Assembly: GCA_016191225.1 (NCBI GenBank)
Contig: JACPPC010000020.1
Location: 36,972 to 100,971, forward strand
DNA from: Gemmatimonadota bacterium
Lineage (GTDB): Bacteria; Gemmatimonadota; Gemmatimonadetes; Gemmatimonadales; Gemmatimonadaceae
Direction: 5' to 3'
DNA: 64,000 nucleotides
Shown here: one piece after another, positions 8,358-16,760 of the stretch
Layout of the letters: each line of letters opens with the position of its first letter
Numbering within the stretch: position 1 is the stretch's first letter
Made by a program: the position numbers and the translations under genes
The notes under the pieces: model-generated
Seen by the model: the letters and a program-made list of their open reading frames with translations, nothing else
The model's database searches: none
Told to the model about the DNA's origin: nothing

Positions 8358-9848
8358 TCAGGGCGTGGCGGGAAGCGGCGCCTTCGCGACCGCGCCACGC
8401 ATGATCGCCAGATAGAGCACGAAGCCGAGGCCGAAGGTCACGAACCAGGCGTACGAGTAGAGCGTGTCCCAGAACACCGGGTTCGCGACCTGCCCCCCGG
8501 GGGTCGAGACGGCGCGCGCGAACCCCGGCACCACGGGCAGCACCGCGAGCGCGAGCGCCACCATCGCCCCGGGATTCACCCCGTTCCGGTACGAGTAGGT
8601 GCCGTGTTCGCGGAACAGGTCGGGAAGCGACAGCTGCTGCCGGCGCACCACCCAGTAGTCGGCGATCAGGATGCCGCCGAGCGCGCCCATCAGGCTCGAG
8701 TAGCCGAGGAGCCAGGTGAAGATGTACGCCGCGGCGTCGGAGTAGAGCTTCCACGGCATCATCGCGACGCCGATCACCGCGGTGATCAGCCCGCCGGTGA
8801 CGTAGCTGATCCGGCGCGGCGCGAGGTTGGAGAAGTCGTTCGACGGCGACACGACGTTCGCCGCCATGTTCGTCGTGAGCTGCGCGGCGAGCACGACGAG
8901 CGCGGCGAAAATGATCGTCCCCGCGCCGCCGATCCGGCTCACCAGCACGACCGGGTCCCAGATCGGCTCGCCGAAGATCACGATCGTCGCGCTCGTCACC
9001 GCCACGCCGATGAAGGCGAACGCCGTCATCGTCGCCGGCAGCCCCATCGCCTGCCCCAGCGCCTGCGACCGCTGGCTTCTCGCGTAGCGCGTGAAGTCGG
9101 GGATGTTGAGCGACAGCGTCGCCCAGTAGCCGACGTTGGCCGTGAGCGCGGCCGGGAAGAGCTTCCAGAACGACGCCGTGGACTGTCCCTGCAGCCGGAC
9201 CGACTCGTCGAGCACGTGGCCGAGCCCGCCGCCGCGCGAGACTCCCCACCAGAGCAGGATCGCGCCGCCGGCCAGCAGCAGCGGCGCCGACCACGACTCG
9301 AGAATCTTGATCCCCTCGGTCCCCTTGAGGATGATCACCACCTGGATCCCCCAGAAGATCGCGAACGCGATCGCCTTGGCCCCCGGGAGCTCCGCCCACC
9401 CGCCCCACGCCGCGGTGAACAGCATGTGGAGGGCCAGCGCCCCGATCCACGTCTGGATGCCGAACCAGCCGCAGGCGACCACGGCGCGCAGCACCGCCGG
9501 CACGTTGGCCCCCCGCGTGCCGAATGCCGCCCGGCAGAGCACCGGGAAGGAAATCCCGTACTTGGTGCCGGCGTGGGCGTTGAGGATCATCGGGATGAGC
9601 ACGATCGTGTTGCCGAGCAGGATCGTGAGCATCGCCTGCCACCAGTTCATTCCCTGCCCCATCAGTCCGGAGGCAAGGGTGTACGTGGTGATCACGACGC
9701 TCATGCCGATCCAGAGCGCGGCGATGTTGTAGGTGGACCAGGTGCGCCGCGCGAGCGGCGTCGGCGCGAGGTCCGGGTTCCAGAGCGGACTGCCGGAGAG
9801 GTCCTCGCTCGTGGTGACGAAGTCCTGCCCCTCGACCGCCGCGCTCAC
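8358..9848 (-). CDS. NCS1 family nucleobase permease
   Basis: Membrane transporter of 496 aa with about 12 hydrophobic segments. It starts with the NCS1 hallmark: a hydrophilic head followed by RRTWSTYNIAALWIGMSVV, then LLGNTIVLIPMILNAHAGTKYGI and FPVLCRAAFG. The GTG at 9848 overlaps the dihydropyrimidinase stop by four bases (GTGA), which sets the start and implies translational coupling. NCS1 proteins import uracil, cytosine, allantoin or hydantoins with Na+ or H+. Its place inside the pyrimidine cluster points to uracil or a related ring; specificity cannot be read directly. Confidence 0.92.
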   Translation of the reverse strand: MSAAVEGQDFVTTSEDLSGSPLWNPDLAPTPLARRTWSTYNIAALWIGMSVVITTYTLASGLMGQGMNWWQAMLTILLGNTIVLIPMILNAHAGTKYGISFPVLCRAAFGTRGANVPAVLRAVVACGWFGIQTWIGALALHMLFTAAWGGWAELPGAKAIAFAIFWGIQVVIILKGTEGIKILESWSAPLLLAGGAILLWWGVSRGGGLGHVLDESVRLQGQSTASFWKLFPAALTANVGYWATLSLNIPDFTRYARSQRSQALGQAMGLPATMTAFAFIGVAVTSATIVIFGEPIWDPVVLVSRIGGAGTIIFAALVVLAAQLTTNMAANVVSPSNDFSNLAPRRISYVTGGLITAVIGVAMMPWKLYSDAAAYIFTWLLGYSSLMGALGGILIADYWVVRRQQLSLPDLFREHGTYSYRNGVNPGAMVALALAVLPVVPGFARAVSTPGGQVANPVFWDTLYSYAWFVTFGLGFVLYLAIMRGAVAKAPLPATP

Positions 9849-11323
9849 CGCGCCCCGGCGGCCACGAGGTCGGCCGCCCGCAGCGGCGCCAGCGGCCCGC
9901 GCGAGACGCGCATCGCCACCGGCTCCTCGGGGGAGCCGCCGAGGCCGGCGGTGGTGCGCGGCAGCCAGACCCCGCGCCCCTCCTTCCCCACCACCGTGTA
10001 GTCGTCCACGATCACCTCGCCACGCGAGAGCGTGGTGCGGGCGAAGCCGGCCAGCTCCCACCCCTCGTACGGCGACCAGTCGGCGTTCGTCTCCATCGCC
10101 GTCGGCGACACCGTCATGGTCGTCCTGGGATGGATGATCGCGAGGTCGGCGTCGGCGCCGACCTGGATCGCGCCCTTGCGCGGGTAGAGCCCCATGATCC
10201 TCGCCGGGTTGGTGCTCAGCTTGACGCACATCTCCTCGAGCGTCATGCGGCCGCCGAGCACCCCCCTGGTGTAGGTGAGCGGGAGCAACGTCTCGAGCCC
10301 CGGCATCCCCATCGGGATCTTCGTCCAGTCCCCTTCCCACATCGCCTTCTGCTCGCGGGTGAAGGTGCACGTGTCGGTGGAGATCACGCTCACCTCGCCC
10401 GTGCGGAGCCCCTGCCAGAGGCGCTCCACGTCCCCCGGCTTCTTGAGCTGCGGACAGCAGGCGAAGAGGTGCCCGTCCTCGCGCGCGAACACCGAGTCGT
10501 CGAGCACGAGGTACTGCACGCACGTCTCGGCGATCACGGGGACGCCGCGGGCCTGTGCCGCGCGGATGATGTCGGCCCCCTCGCCGGTGCTCATGTGCAC
10601 GATGTAGAGCTGCCCGCCCGTCGCCTCGCTCCACTGCACCACCCGCTGGATCGCCTCGGCTTCGACGAAGTTCGGCCGGGTGATCGCGTGGAGCCGCGCA
10701 CCATACTCCTTCATCAGCGCCGGCGTGTGGTGCCGCGCGATCAGCTCGTCGAGCACCCGCGCCGACTCGGCGTGCACGAGCAGCATCGCCCCGTACTCGC
10801 CCATCCGCTCCAGCGTGCCGAAGAGGGCGCGGTCGTCCGACTGCCACCCCTCCGAGGCATAGATCATGAACTCCTTGAAGGTCGTGAACCCCCGGTCGAC
10901 CATCCCCCGGATCTGGTCCTTGTGCTCGTCGTAGCGGGTGATGCAGATGTGGAAGGTGTAGTCGATGAGCGCCTTGCCGCGGGCCTTCTCCATCCAGTTG
11001 TCCGCCGCCTGCGACAGCGACTCGCCGGCGTAGGGGATCGCGAAGTCGATCAGCGTCGTGACGCCGCCGCGCGCCCCGGCGCGGGTGCCGGTGCGGTAGT
11101 CGTCGGCGGACGTCGTGCCGCAGAACGGGAGGGCGAGGTGCACGTGCACGTCGAGCACGCCCGGGATCACGTGGTGCCCGGCGGCGTCGATCACCTCCGC
11201 CCCGGTGGTGTCGAGCGAGAGCCCGAGGGCGGCGATCTTGTCGCCCACGATCCCGATGTCGCCCGTGAAGGTGCCCGCGGGAGTGACGACATTCCCGCCC
11301 GAGACTACCCGGTCATAGCGCAT
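9845..11323 (-). CDS. hydA: Dihydropyrimidinase (D-hydantoinase family)
   Basis: Binuclear-zinc cyclic amidohydrolase, 492 aa, opening dihydrouracil to N-carbamoyl-beta-alanine. Metal ligands are visible: DVHVHL, the carbamylated Lys in FTTFKEFM, His in LLVHAES and YIVHMS, and the Asp of STDTCTF. The C-terminal LSRGEVIVDD is typical of the family. The ATG at 11323 gives MRYDRVVSGGNVV, the expected first strand. It is 61 bp after preA and is coupled to the permease through GTGA. Confidence 0.94.
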   Translation of the reverse strand: MRYDRVVSGGNVVTPAGTFTGDIGIVGDKIAALGLSLDTTGAEVIDAAGHHVIPGVLDVHVHLALPFCGTTSADDYRTGTRAGARGGVTTLIDFAIPYAGESLSQAADNWMEKARGKALIDYTFHICITRYDEHKDQIRGMVDRGFTTFKEFMIYASEGWQSDDRALFGTLERMGEYGAMLLVHAESARVLDELIARHHTPALMKEYGARLHAITRPNFVEAEAIQRVVQWSEATGGQLYIVHMSTGEGADIIRAAQARGVPVIAETCVQYLVLDDSVFAREDGHLFACCPQLKKPGDVERLWQGLRTGEVSVISTDTCTFTREQKAMWEGDWTKIPMGMPGLETLLPLTYTRGVLGGRMTLEEMCVKLSTNPARIMGLYPRKGAIQVGADADLAIIHPRTTMTVSPTAMETNADWSPYEGWELAGFARTTLSRGEVIVDDYTVVGKEGRGVWLPRTTAGLGGSPEEPVAMRVSRGPLAPLRAADLVAAGAR

Positions 11324-11384
11324 GGCAAGTGCTCCTCGAGAATCCGGTTCGGCGTGCGGTAGCGGGTGCGAGTCCGATGGCCGG

Positions 11385-12521
11385 TCAGGCCTTGAGCGCC
11401 ACCTCGTCCGGCGCGGCGTACCCCTCCACCGGCTCGTAGCCGCCGGCGTAGCCGTCCCCGTCGGGACGGCGGATCTGCGACTGCAGCTTCACCCGGTCGC
11501 GGCGGAGGCCGCGGAAGTCCTCGACCGACGTCCACCCCTTGTCGGCGTTTCGCTCGAGGAAGGCGTCGAGCCCGGCGTTGAGCCGCCTGATCACGTTCGG
11601 CCCCACCGCGGCATCGAGCATCGCCGCGGTGCACACCTGCACCGTGCCGGCGCCGAGCAGGAAGTACGACAGCGCCTGGCTGAAGTCGGAGACGCCGCCG
11701 ATGCCGCTGAACGAGCGGTCGGGGAAGGCCTGCGTCATGCGGACCATGTTGGCGAGCGACATCGGCAGGATCGCCGGGCCGCCCATGCCGCCGGTCGAGA
11801 CGAAGCCGTCCACGTTGATCTCGAACTCGAGGCTCTCCGGGTCGATCAGCGGCAGCGACGGGAAGGTGTTGCTCGACACCATCGCGTCGGCGCCCCCGCG
11901 GAAGCAGGCCGCCGCCTCGACCACGATGTCCTGCGTGGCCGGCGTGAGCTTGGTCCACACCGGGATCCGCGAGACCTCCTTCACCGCCTCGGTCACCACG
12001 GAGCAGAGCCCCTCGTCCTTGCCGATGTTCGAGCCCATGTCCTTCCGGTCCATGTGCGGGCACGAGAAGTTGCACTCGATCCCGTCGGCGCCGGCGTCCT
12101 GCACCGCCCGCGTCAGCGTCTGCCAGGCCTTGAGCTCCTTGTCGGTCCCCGAGCCGGCCATGATCGACGCGATCACCACCCGCGTGGGGAAGGCCGCCTT
12201 GATGCGCCGGATGCGCGGCACCCACCAGTCGAGGGGCTTGTCGGAGATCAGCTCCCAGTTCCACGATCCATGCAGCGCCGCGCCAGCCCGTTTCTTCATG
12301 GACACGTGGTTGTCGTCGGGCGTGGTGCGGAAGAACTTCGTCTTCGCCCCCACCACGTTCACGACCGGGTGCAGCCCGATCGTCTTCACCACCACGCCCC
12401 CCCACCCGGCCTCGAAGGCCCGCAGGATGTTGTTCTCCGACTCCGTCGGCGGGGCCGACGAGAGGAGGAAGGGATTCTCGAACCTGATGCCGGTGAAGGT
12501 CACCGCACGCCTGGCCGCCAT
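11385..12521 (-). CDS. preA: Dihydropyrimidine dehydrogenase, PreA-type FMN subunit lacking ferredoxin tail
   Basis: TIM-barrel FMN enzyme, 378 aa, first step of reductive uracil/thymine catabolism. The active-site Cys is in CNFSCPHMDRKDMG, and FMN-site blocks SSAPPTESENNILRAFEAG, TKLTPA and GGVSDFSQA are present. E. coli PreA is longer and ends with a 4Fe-4S ferredoxin-like domain. Here the C-terminus (after about residue 330) has no CxxCxxC motif and ends APDEVALKA. The flavin partner PreT is not next to it. How electrons reach the barrel is therefore open. It is flanked by dihydropyrimidinase and the semialdehyde dehydrogenase. Confidence 0.9.
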   Translation of the reverse strand: MAARRAVTFTGIRFENPFLLSSAPPTESENNILRAFEAGWGGVVVKTIGLHPVVNVVGAKTKFFRTTPDDNHVSMKKRAGAALHGSWNWELISDKPLDWWVPRIRRIKAAFPTRVVIASIMAGSGTDKELKAWQTLTRAVQDAGADGIECNFSCPHMDRKDMGSNIGKDEGLCSVVTEAVKEVSRIPVWTKLTPATQDIVVEAAACFRGGADAMVSSNTFPSLPLIDPESLEFEINVDGFVSTGGMGGPAILPMSLANMVRMTQAFPDRSFSGIGGVSDFSQALSYFLLGAGTVQVCTAAMLDAAVGPNVIRRLNAGLDAFLERNADKGWTSVEDFRGLRRDRVKLQSQIRRPDGDGYAGGYEPVEGYAAPDEVALKA

Positions 12522-12584
12522 GTGATCGCTCCTGTCAGTGTTGCTGCAGCGCCTGCCGCCCCGTCCGGACGCGATCGTCGCGTC

Positions 12585-14039
12585 CTAGCTCATCCAGTTG
12601 GTGCCCGCCTCGCGGTTCCACTTGGTCGTCATCTTCTTGGCCTGCGTCCAGAACTCGATCGAGCTGTGCCCGGTGATGTCGCCCACGCCGAACCTGGACT
12701 CGTTCCAGCCGCCGAACGAGAACGGCTCGCGCGGCACCGGCACCCCCACGTTCACCCCGACCATTCCCGCCGTGGCATGCTCCATCACGTACCGCGCCAC
12801 CCCGCCGCTCTCGGTGAACACCGAGGCCGCGTTGCCGTACGGCGACGCCGCCTCGACCCGCAGCGCCTCGTCCACATCCCTCGTGCGCACGATCGAGAGC
12901 ACCGGGCCGAACACTTCCTCCTGCGCGATCCGCATCACCGGCGTCACATGGTCGATGATCGTCGGGCCGAGGTAGAAGCCCCCCTCGCGCCCCTTCACCA
13001 CCGTGCGTCGGCCGTCCACGAGCACCGTCGCGCCGGCCCGCTCGGCCTCGTCGATGTACCCGACGATCCGCGCCCTCGACGCCGCCGAGATCACGGGGCC
13101 GAAGTCCTTCCCCGGCTGCATCGCCTTCGCGACCTCGACCATCCGGGCGACGATGTGGTCCGTGTCCGCGACCGCGACCATCACGCTCGCCGCCATGCAT
13201 CGCTGGCCGGCGCAGCCGCTCATCGACGCCACGATGTTCGTCGCCGCCATCTCCCGGTCGGCGTCGGGCATCACGATCAGGTGGTTCTTGGCGCCTCCCA
13301 GCGCGAGGCAGCGCTTGAGCGTGCCCGTCGCCCGGCGGTAGACGATCTTCGCCACCTTGGTGCTCCCCACGAACGTCAGCCCGGCGATCCCGGGGTGGTC
13401 GCACAGCGCCTCGACCGCGTCCCGGCCCCCGTGCACCACCTGCAGCACCCCGGCGGGGAGCCCCGCCTCCTGCAGCAGCGCCGCGATCCGCATGCCCGAC
13501 AGCGGCACCAGCTCGCTCGGCTTGAGGATCACGCAGTTGCCCAGCGTGAGCGCGTTCGGCAGTGACCAGTTGGGCACCATGTTCGGGAAGTTGAACGGCG
13601 TGATCACGCCGACGACCCCCACCGGGAAGCGCTCCACCCGGCATTCCACGCCGCGGCTCACCTCGAGCACCGTCCCCGTCGCGATCTGGGGCAGCGAGCA
13701 GGCGAACTCGGTCAGCTCGATCGACTTGAGGATCTCGGCCCGCGCCTCGATGCCGATCTTGCCGTTCTCCTCGGTCACGAGCGCCGTCAGCTCGTCGATG
13801 TGCCTCTCCAGCAGGTTCCGGTAGCGGAACATCACCTGCACGCGTTCCTTGATCGGCAGCGCGGCCCATGCCGGGTGCACGCTCGCGGCCGCCCGCACGG
13901 CGCGGTCCACTTCGCGCGCGGCCGACATCGGCACGCGCGCGATGATGTCGCCCGTGGACGGGTCGGTCACGTCGAGCAGGGCGACGTCGCTGGCGTCGGG
14001 ACCCCCTGCCAGCCAGTTGGTGAGGTCGGGGTACTTCAT
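12585..14039 (-). CDS. mmsA: CoA-acylating methylmalonate/malonate-semialdehyde dehydrogenase
   Basis: Aldehyde dehydrogenase family, 484 aa. The CoA-dependent MmsA signature is clear: NAD-site GVITPFNFPNMVPNW, GSTKVAK, the LGGAKNH block in place of the usual catalytic-Glu LELGGK motif, and nucleophile Cys in AGQRCMA. The ATG at 14039 begins MKYPDLTNWLAG. In uracil degradation it turns malonate semialdehyde (from beta-alanine after transamination) into acetyl-CoA. The same enzyme serves valine or inositol breakdown elsewhere, so the role here comes from the neighbours. No beta-alanine aminotransferase is in the window. Confidence 0.92.
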   Translation of the reverse strand: MKYPDLTNWLAGGPDASDVALLDVTDPSTGDIIARVPMSAAREVDRAVRAAASVHPAWAALPIKERVQVMFRYRNLLERHIDELTALVTEENGKIGIEARAEILKSIELTEFACSLPQIATGTVLEVSRGVECRVERFPVGVVGVITPFNFPNMVPNWSLPNALTLGNCVILKPSELVPLSGMRIAALLQEAGLPAGVLQVVHGGRDAVEALCDHPGIAGLTFVGSTKVAKIVYRRATGTLKRCLALGGAKNHLIVMPDADREMAATNIVASMSGCAGQRCMAASVMVAVADTDHIVARMVEVAKAMQPGKDFGPVISAASRARIVGYIDEAERAGATVLVDGRRTVVKGREGGFYLGPTIIDHVTPVMRIAQEEVFGPVLSIVRTRDVDEALRVEAASPYGNAASVFTESGGVARYVMEHATAGMVGVNVGVPVPREPFSFGGWNESRFGVGDITGHSSIEFWTQAKKMTTKWNREAGTNWMS

Positions 14040-14118
14040 GCGCCAAGTTGTGCAGCCGCAAGCCCTCCGGCAAGGCGGGCGGCCCGGCGGGCGCACTCCC
14101 CCCCGCCCCCGCTTCGCG

Positions 14119-14562
14119 CTACACCCCGATGTCCTCGTTCCAGAGGGCCGGGTGCGCGGCGATGAAGGCCCGCATCAGCTCGACGCATCGGGAGTCGTCC
14201 GCAATCACCAGCTCCACCCCCCGTGACCGGAGGAGGGCCTCGGGCCCCCGGAAGGTGCGGTTCTCCCCGATCACCACCCGGGGGATGCCGTACAGCAGGG
14301 TCGCGCCGGAGCACATGTCGCACGGCGACAGGGTCGTGTAAAGCGTGGCCCGTCGATAGTCCGCGGCCGCCAGACGTCCGGCGTTCTCGAGGCAGTCCAT
14401 CTCGGCGTGGAGCACCGCGCTCCCGCGCTGCACCCGCCGGTTGTGCCCGCGGCCCACCACCCGGCCGTCGAGCACGAGCACGCTGCCGATCGGGATTCCC
14501 CCCTCCGCAAGCCCCGTCCGGGCCTCGTCCATGGCGGCGTCGAGGAATGCGTCCGGTGTCAT
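14119..14562 (-). CDS. Cytosine/nucleoside deaminase (small zinc CDA fold)
   Basis: Zinc deaminase of 147 aa resembling the fungal cytosine deaminase group. It has the zinc-and-proton-shuttle site LHAEMDC and the second site SPCDMCSG, plus GGIPIGSVLVLDG and a C-terminal AHPALWNEDIGV. The ATG at 14562 gives MTPDAFLDAAMDEA. This start codon lies inside a dispersed repeat (14558-14606) that also carries the end of fur. Feeding cytosine to uracil would fit its position at the head of the pyrimidine operon. Guanine deaminase is less likely from the motif context. Confidence 0.85.
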   Translation of the reverse strand: MTPDAFLDAAMDEARTGLAEGGIPIGSVLVLDGRVVGRGHNRRVQRGSAVLHAEMDCLENAGRLAAADYRRATLYTTLSPCDMCSGATLLYGIPRVVIGENRTFRGPEALLRSRGVELVIADDSRCVELMRAFIAAHPALWNEDIGV

Positions 14563-14606
14563 CCCGGGCGCAGCGAAAGATGTCATCGTGGGCGCAGCGA
14601 AGGATC
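14558..14606 (+). repeat. Tandem module-A repeat forming the fur/deaminase junction
   Basis: Two tandem copies of the module: GTCATCCCGGGCGCAGCGAA at 14558 and GTCATCGTGGGCGCAGCGAA at 14582. It supplies the complement of the deaminase ATG (14560-14562) and the stop of fur (14583-14585). Confidence 0.75.
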
Positions 14607-15062
14607 GGCTGGCCCGCTGCTCCCCTTCCCCGTCCGGCACTCCTCGCACACGCCGTAGATCACCAGCCGGTGCCGCTGCCGCGCGAACCCGTGCGCCTCG
14701 GCCATCAGCGTCGTCATGCGCTCCAGCCGCTCGTCGCGAAACTCGCGCACCGTGCCGCATGCCGTGCAGAGGAGGTGCTCGTGATTCGGCATCCCGCGCG
14801 ACGGCTCGTATCGCCGGAAGCCCTCGCCGAAGTCGCGCTCGACCACCAGCCCGCTCTTCACCAGCACCTCGAGCGTGCGATACACCGTGGCGGTGCCCAC
14901 CGCCGCCCCGCGCGCGTCGAGCAGGCGCGTCACGTCGTCGGCGGACAGGTGCTCCCGCGAACCGAGCACCACCCCTGCCACGGCCAGCCGCTGGCCGGTG
15001 ACCGGCTGGTTGTGCTCGCGCAGGTACGCCACGAAGGCGTCGGTTACGCCAGCGCCGCCCAC
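14583..15062 (-). CDS. Fur-family transcriptional regulator
   Basis: Winged-helix metal-dependent repressor, 159 aa. The DNA-binding part shows VTGQRLAVAGVVLG, HLSADDVTRLL and GTATVYRTLEVLVKSGLV. The dimer and metal part has NHEHLLCTACG and VCEEC, giving a structural Cys4 zinc site. Start GTG 15062 overlaps the previous gene by 19 bp. The last residues (ADPSLRPR) are encoded by a dispersed repeat rather than by family sequence, so the native tail was probably replaced. Whether it senses iron, zinc or peroxide cannot be decided from sequence. Confidence 0.88.
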   Translation of the reverse strand: MGGAGVTDAFVAYLREHNQPVTGQRLAVAGVVLGSREHLSADDVTRLLDARGAAVGTATVYRTLEVLVKSGLVVERDFGEGFRRYEPSRGMPNHEHLLCTACGTVREFRDERLERMTTLMAEAHGFARQRHRLVIYGVCEECRTGKGSSGPADPSLRPR

Positions 15063-15592
15063 GTCGGCTCCTCGAGGGCGGCGCGCCACTGCTCGGCGCC
15101 CAGCCGCTCGGGATCCCCCGCGTCGCCGGCCCGGTCCATCACGCCGCGCACCACCGCGTCGACCGTCACGAGCGGGGCATCGGCCTGCGCCACGCAGTCG
15201 AACTCCCACTTCCCCCGGTCGGGCCCCTTGATGGTGTGGCGATAGCGGGCGCAGTACACCACCAGCCGGTCGCCATGGGGCGCCGCGGCGGGCGCGCCAT
15301 CGGCGTGCGGCGATGCGTCGCCCGGCGCGGCGCGGACGAGGGCCTCGGCCGCGTCGCCGGCATGCGTGGCGAGCGCATCGCCGGCCTCGTGCGCGGCCGA
15401 TTCGCCGGCATCGGTCGCGGGCACGCGCCCGGTCCCCGCCGGCGCGTCGGCTTCCGGCGTGGCGGCCACCACCGCCACACCGGTCTCGACCGGTCCCTGT
15501 CGCCGCGGCGCGAAGAGGTGCGCCTCGACCACGCGGTCGGTGGCCACGCGCTCGGCGATCGCCTGCAGGAAGCGCACCTGGGTCCCGGTCAC
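15044..15592 (-). CDS. Conserved-context hypothetical protein with Ala-rich linker
   Basis: A 182-aa product of unknown function. The start is GTG 15592, whose bases overlap the stop of the TIGR00300 gene (GTGA), and the end overlaps fur by 19 bp, so three genes form one coupled unit. Residues 1-45 (TQVRFLQAIAERVATD, then VEAHLFAPRRQGPVETG) and 110-182 (RLVVYCARYRHTIKGPDRGK, WEFDCVAQADAP) look folded. Between them lies an Ala/Asp/Gly/Pro-rich low-complexity linker. The two Cys in the second domain could bind metal. No family was recognised. Confidence 0.7.
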   Translation of the reverse strand: MTGTQVRFLQAIAERVATDRVVEAHLFAPRRQGPVETGVAVVAATPEADAPAGTGRVPATDAGESAAHEAGDALATHAGDAAEALVRAAPGDASPHADGAPAAAPHGDRLVVYCARYRHTIKGPDRGKWEFDCVAQADAPLVTVDAVVRGVMDRAGDAGDPERLGAEQWRAALEEPTWAALA

Positions 15593-16716
15593 CGGGCCTC
15601 CGCCACGGTACGCGTGCCGCCGGGGGTCAGCCGCTTCGCGTTCAGCTCGCGCTCCACGTAGAGCCGCAGGATGTGCATGAAGTCCTGTGCATTGGTGACG
15701 ACCCCGAAGGCCTGGTGGGTGCCGCGGTCCTTGAGCTTGCTGACGACGAACTCCGACGAGTCGACGCAGATCGTGGGCAGCTCGCGCAGCGAGCCGTCGC
15801 CGTCCATCACGAAGGCCGGCAGCATGTTGCCGGTGGCGATCGCATGCAGTGCCGTGGCGATCAGCACCGCCATCGTCGCCTTGATCGCGTGCACCCGCAT
15901 CGCGTCCTGGCCGGCGATCGCGTCGGTGATGACGTCGGGGAGGGGCCCGTCGTCGCGGATCGAGCCGGTGAGGACGAACGGCACGTTGTGCGTCACCACG
16001 GCGTGCATGATGCCGTCCGTGACGATTCCCCGTTCCACCGCCGCGCGGATCGACCCCGCGCGCCGCACCGCGTTGATCGCCCGCATGTGCATGCTGTGCC
16101 CCCCGCTCGCCGCGTGCCCGGTGGCGTTCATCCCCAGCGTCGTGCCGAAGATCGACGCCTCGATGTCGTGCACGGCGACCGCGTTCCCCGCCAGGAGCGC
16201 CCCCACGAAGCCGTTCTGCACGAACCAGGTCATGTCGGCCCGCGCCCGCGAGTGCACGAGCGCCGGCCCGGTCACCCACACCGGGTAGCCGCCGCGGTCG
16301 CGCTCGTCGATCAGGATGCGCGCCATCAGTGCGTAGTCGATCGGCTTCTCGCGCGACACGTCCGAAGACATGAACTGGAACTCGCCCTCGGCCGGCTGGC
16401 CGAGGAAGGCGCGGCTGTGGACGAAGATCCCCTCGCTGCCGTCCTCCTTCGCGCCCACCGCCACGCGCTCGCCGGCCCTCACGCGCCGCCCCTCGCGCAC
16501 CCACAGCTCCCCCGCCTGGTCGAGCACCAGCGCGCCGTCCATGCGCGGCTCGCGCGGCAGGCGCCAGGCGCCGTTCACGCGCACGTACGTCGGCAGGTTG
16601 GTCGTCGCGAAGAATCCGTCGGGGAGGACCCCGTCGCGCTCGGCGGCGACGAACCGGGCCTCCGGGGCGGCGGCGAACCGCGCCGCGGCAAAGTCGGGAT
16701 GGGCGAAGGCCGTCAC
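15589..16716 (-). CDS. TIGR00300 / LOR-SDH-like family protein (possible ornithine cyclodeaminase type)
   Basis: 375 aa. The stretch GNAVAVHDIEASIFGTTLGM, with SGGHSMHMRAIN and TGSIRDDGPLPDVI, matches the TIGR00300 domain. That domain also forms the C-terminal half of cyanobacterial arginine dihydrolase/ornithine cyclodeaminase (AgrE/ArgZ) and occurs alone in archaea with reported ornithine cyclodeaminase activity. It binds NAD in those relatives. An ammonia-releasing amino-acid reaction is therefore plausible but unproven here. ATG 16716 gives MTAFAHPDFA. The gene is coupled to the 182-aa protein and fur downstream. Confidence 0.8.
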   Translation of the reverse strand: MTAFAHPDFAAARFAAAPEARFVAAERDGVLPDGFFATTNLPTYVRVNGAWRLPREPRMDGALVLDQAGELWVREGRRVRAGERVAVGAKEDGSEGIFVHSRAFLGQPAEGEFQFMSSDVSREKPIDYALMARILIDERDRGGYPVWVTGPALVHSRARADMTWFVQNGFVGALLAGNAVAVHDIEASIFGTTLGMNATGHAASGGHSMHMRAINAVRRAGSIRAAVERGIVTDGIMHAVVTHNVPFVLTGSIRDDGPLPDVITDAIAGQDAMRVHAIKATMAVLIATALHAIATGNMLPAFVMDGDGSLRELPTICVDSSEFVVSKLKDRGTHQAFGVVTNAQDFMHILRLYVERELNAKRLTPGGTRTVAEAR

Positions 16717-16760
16717 CCGGGAAAGATGCCCGCGCGCCGGGGGCCGAACAAGGCGAATCG

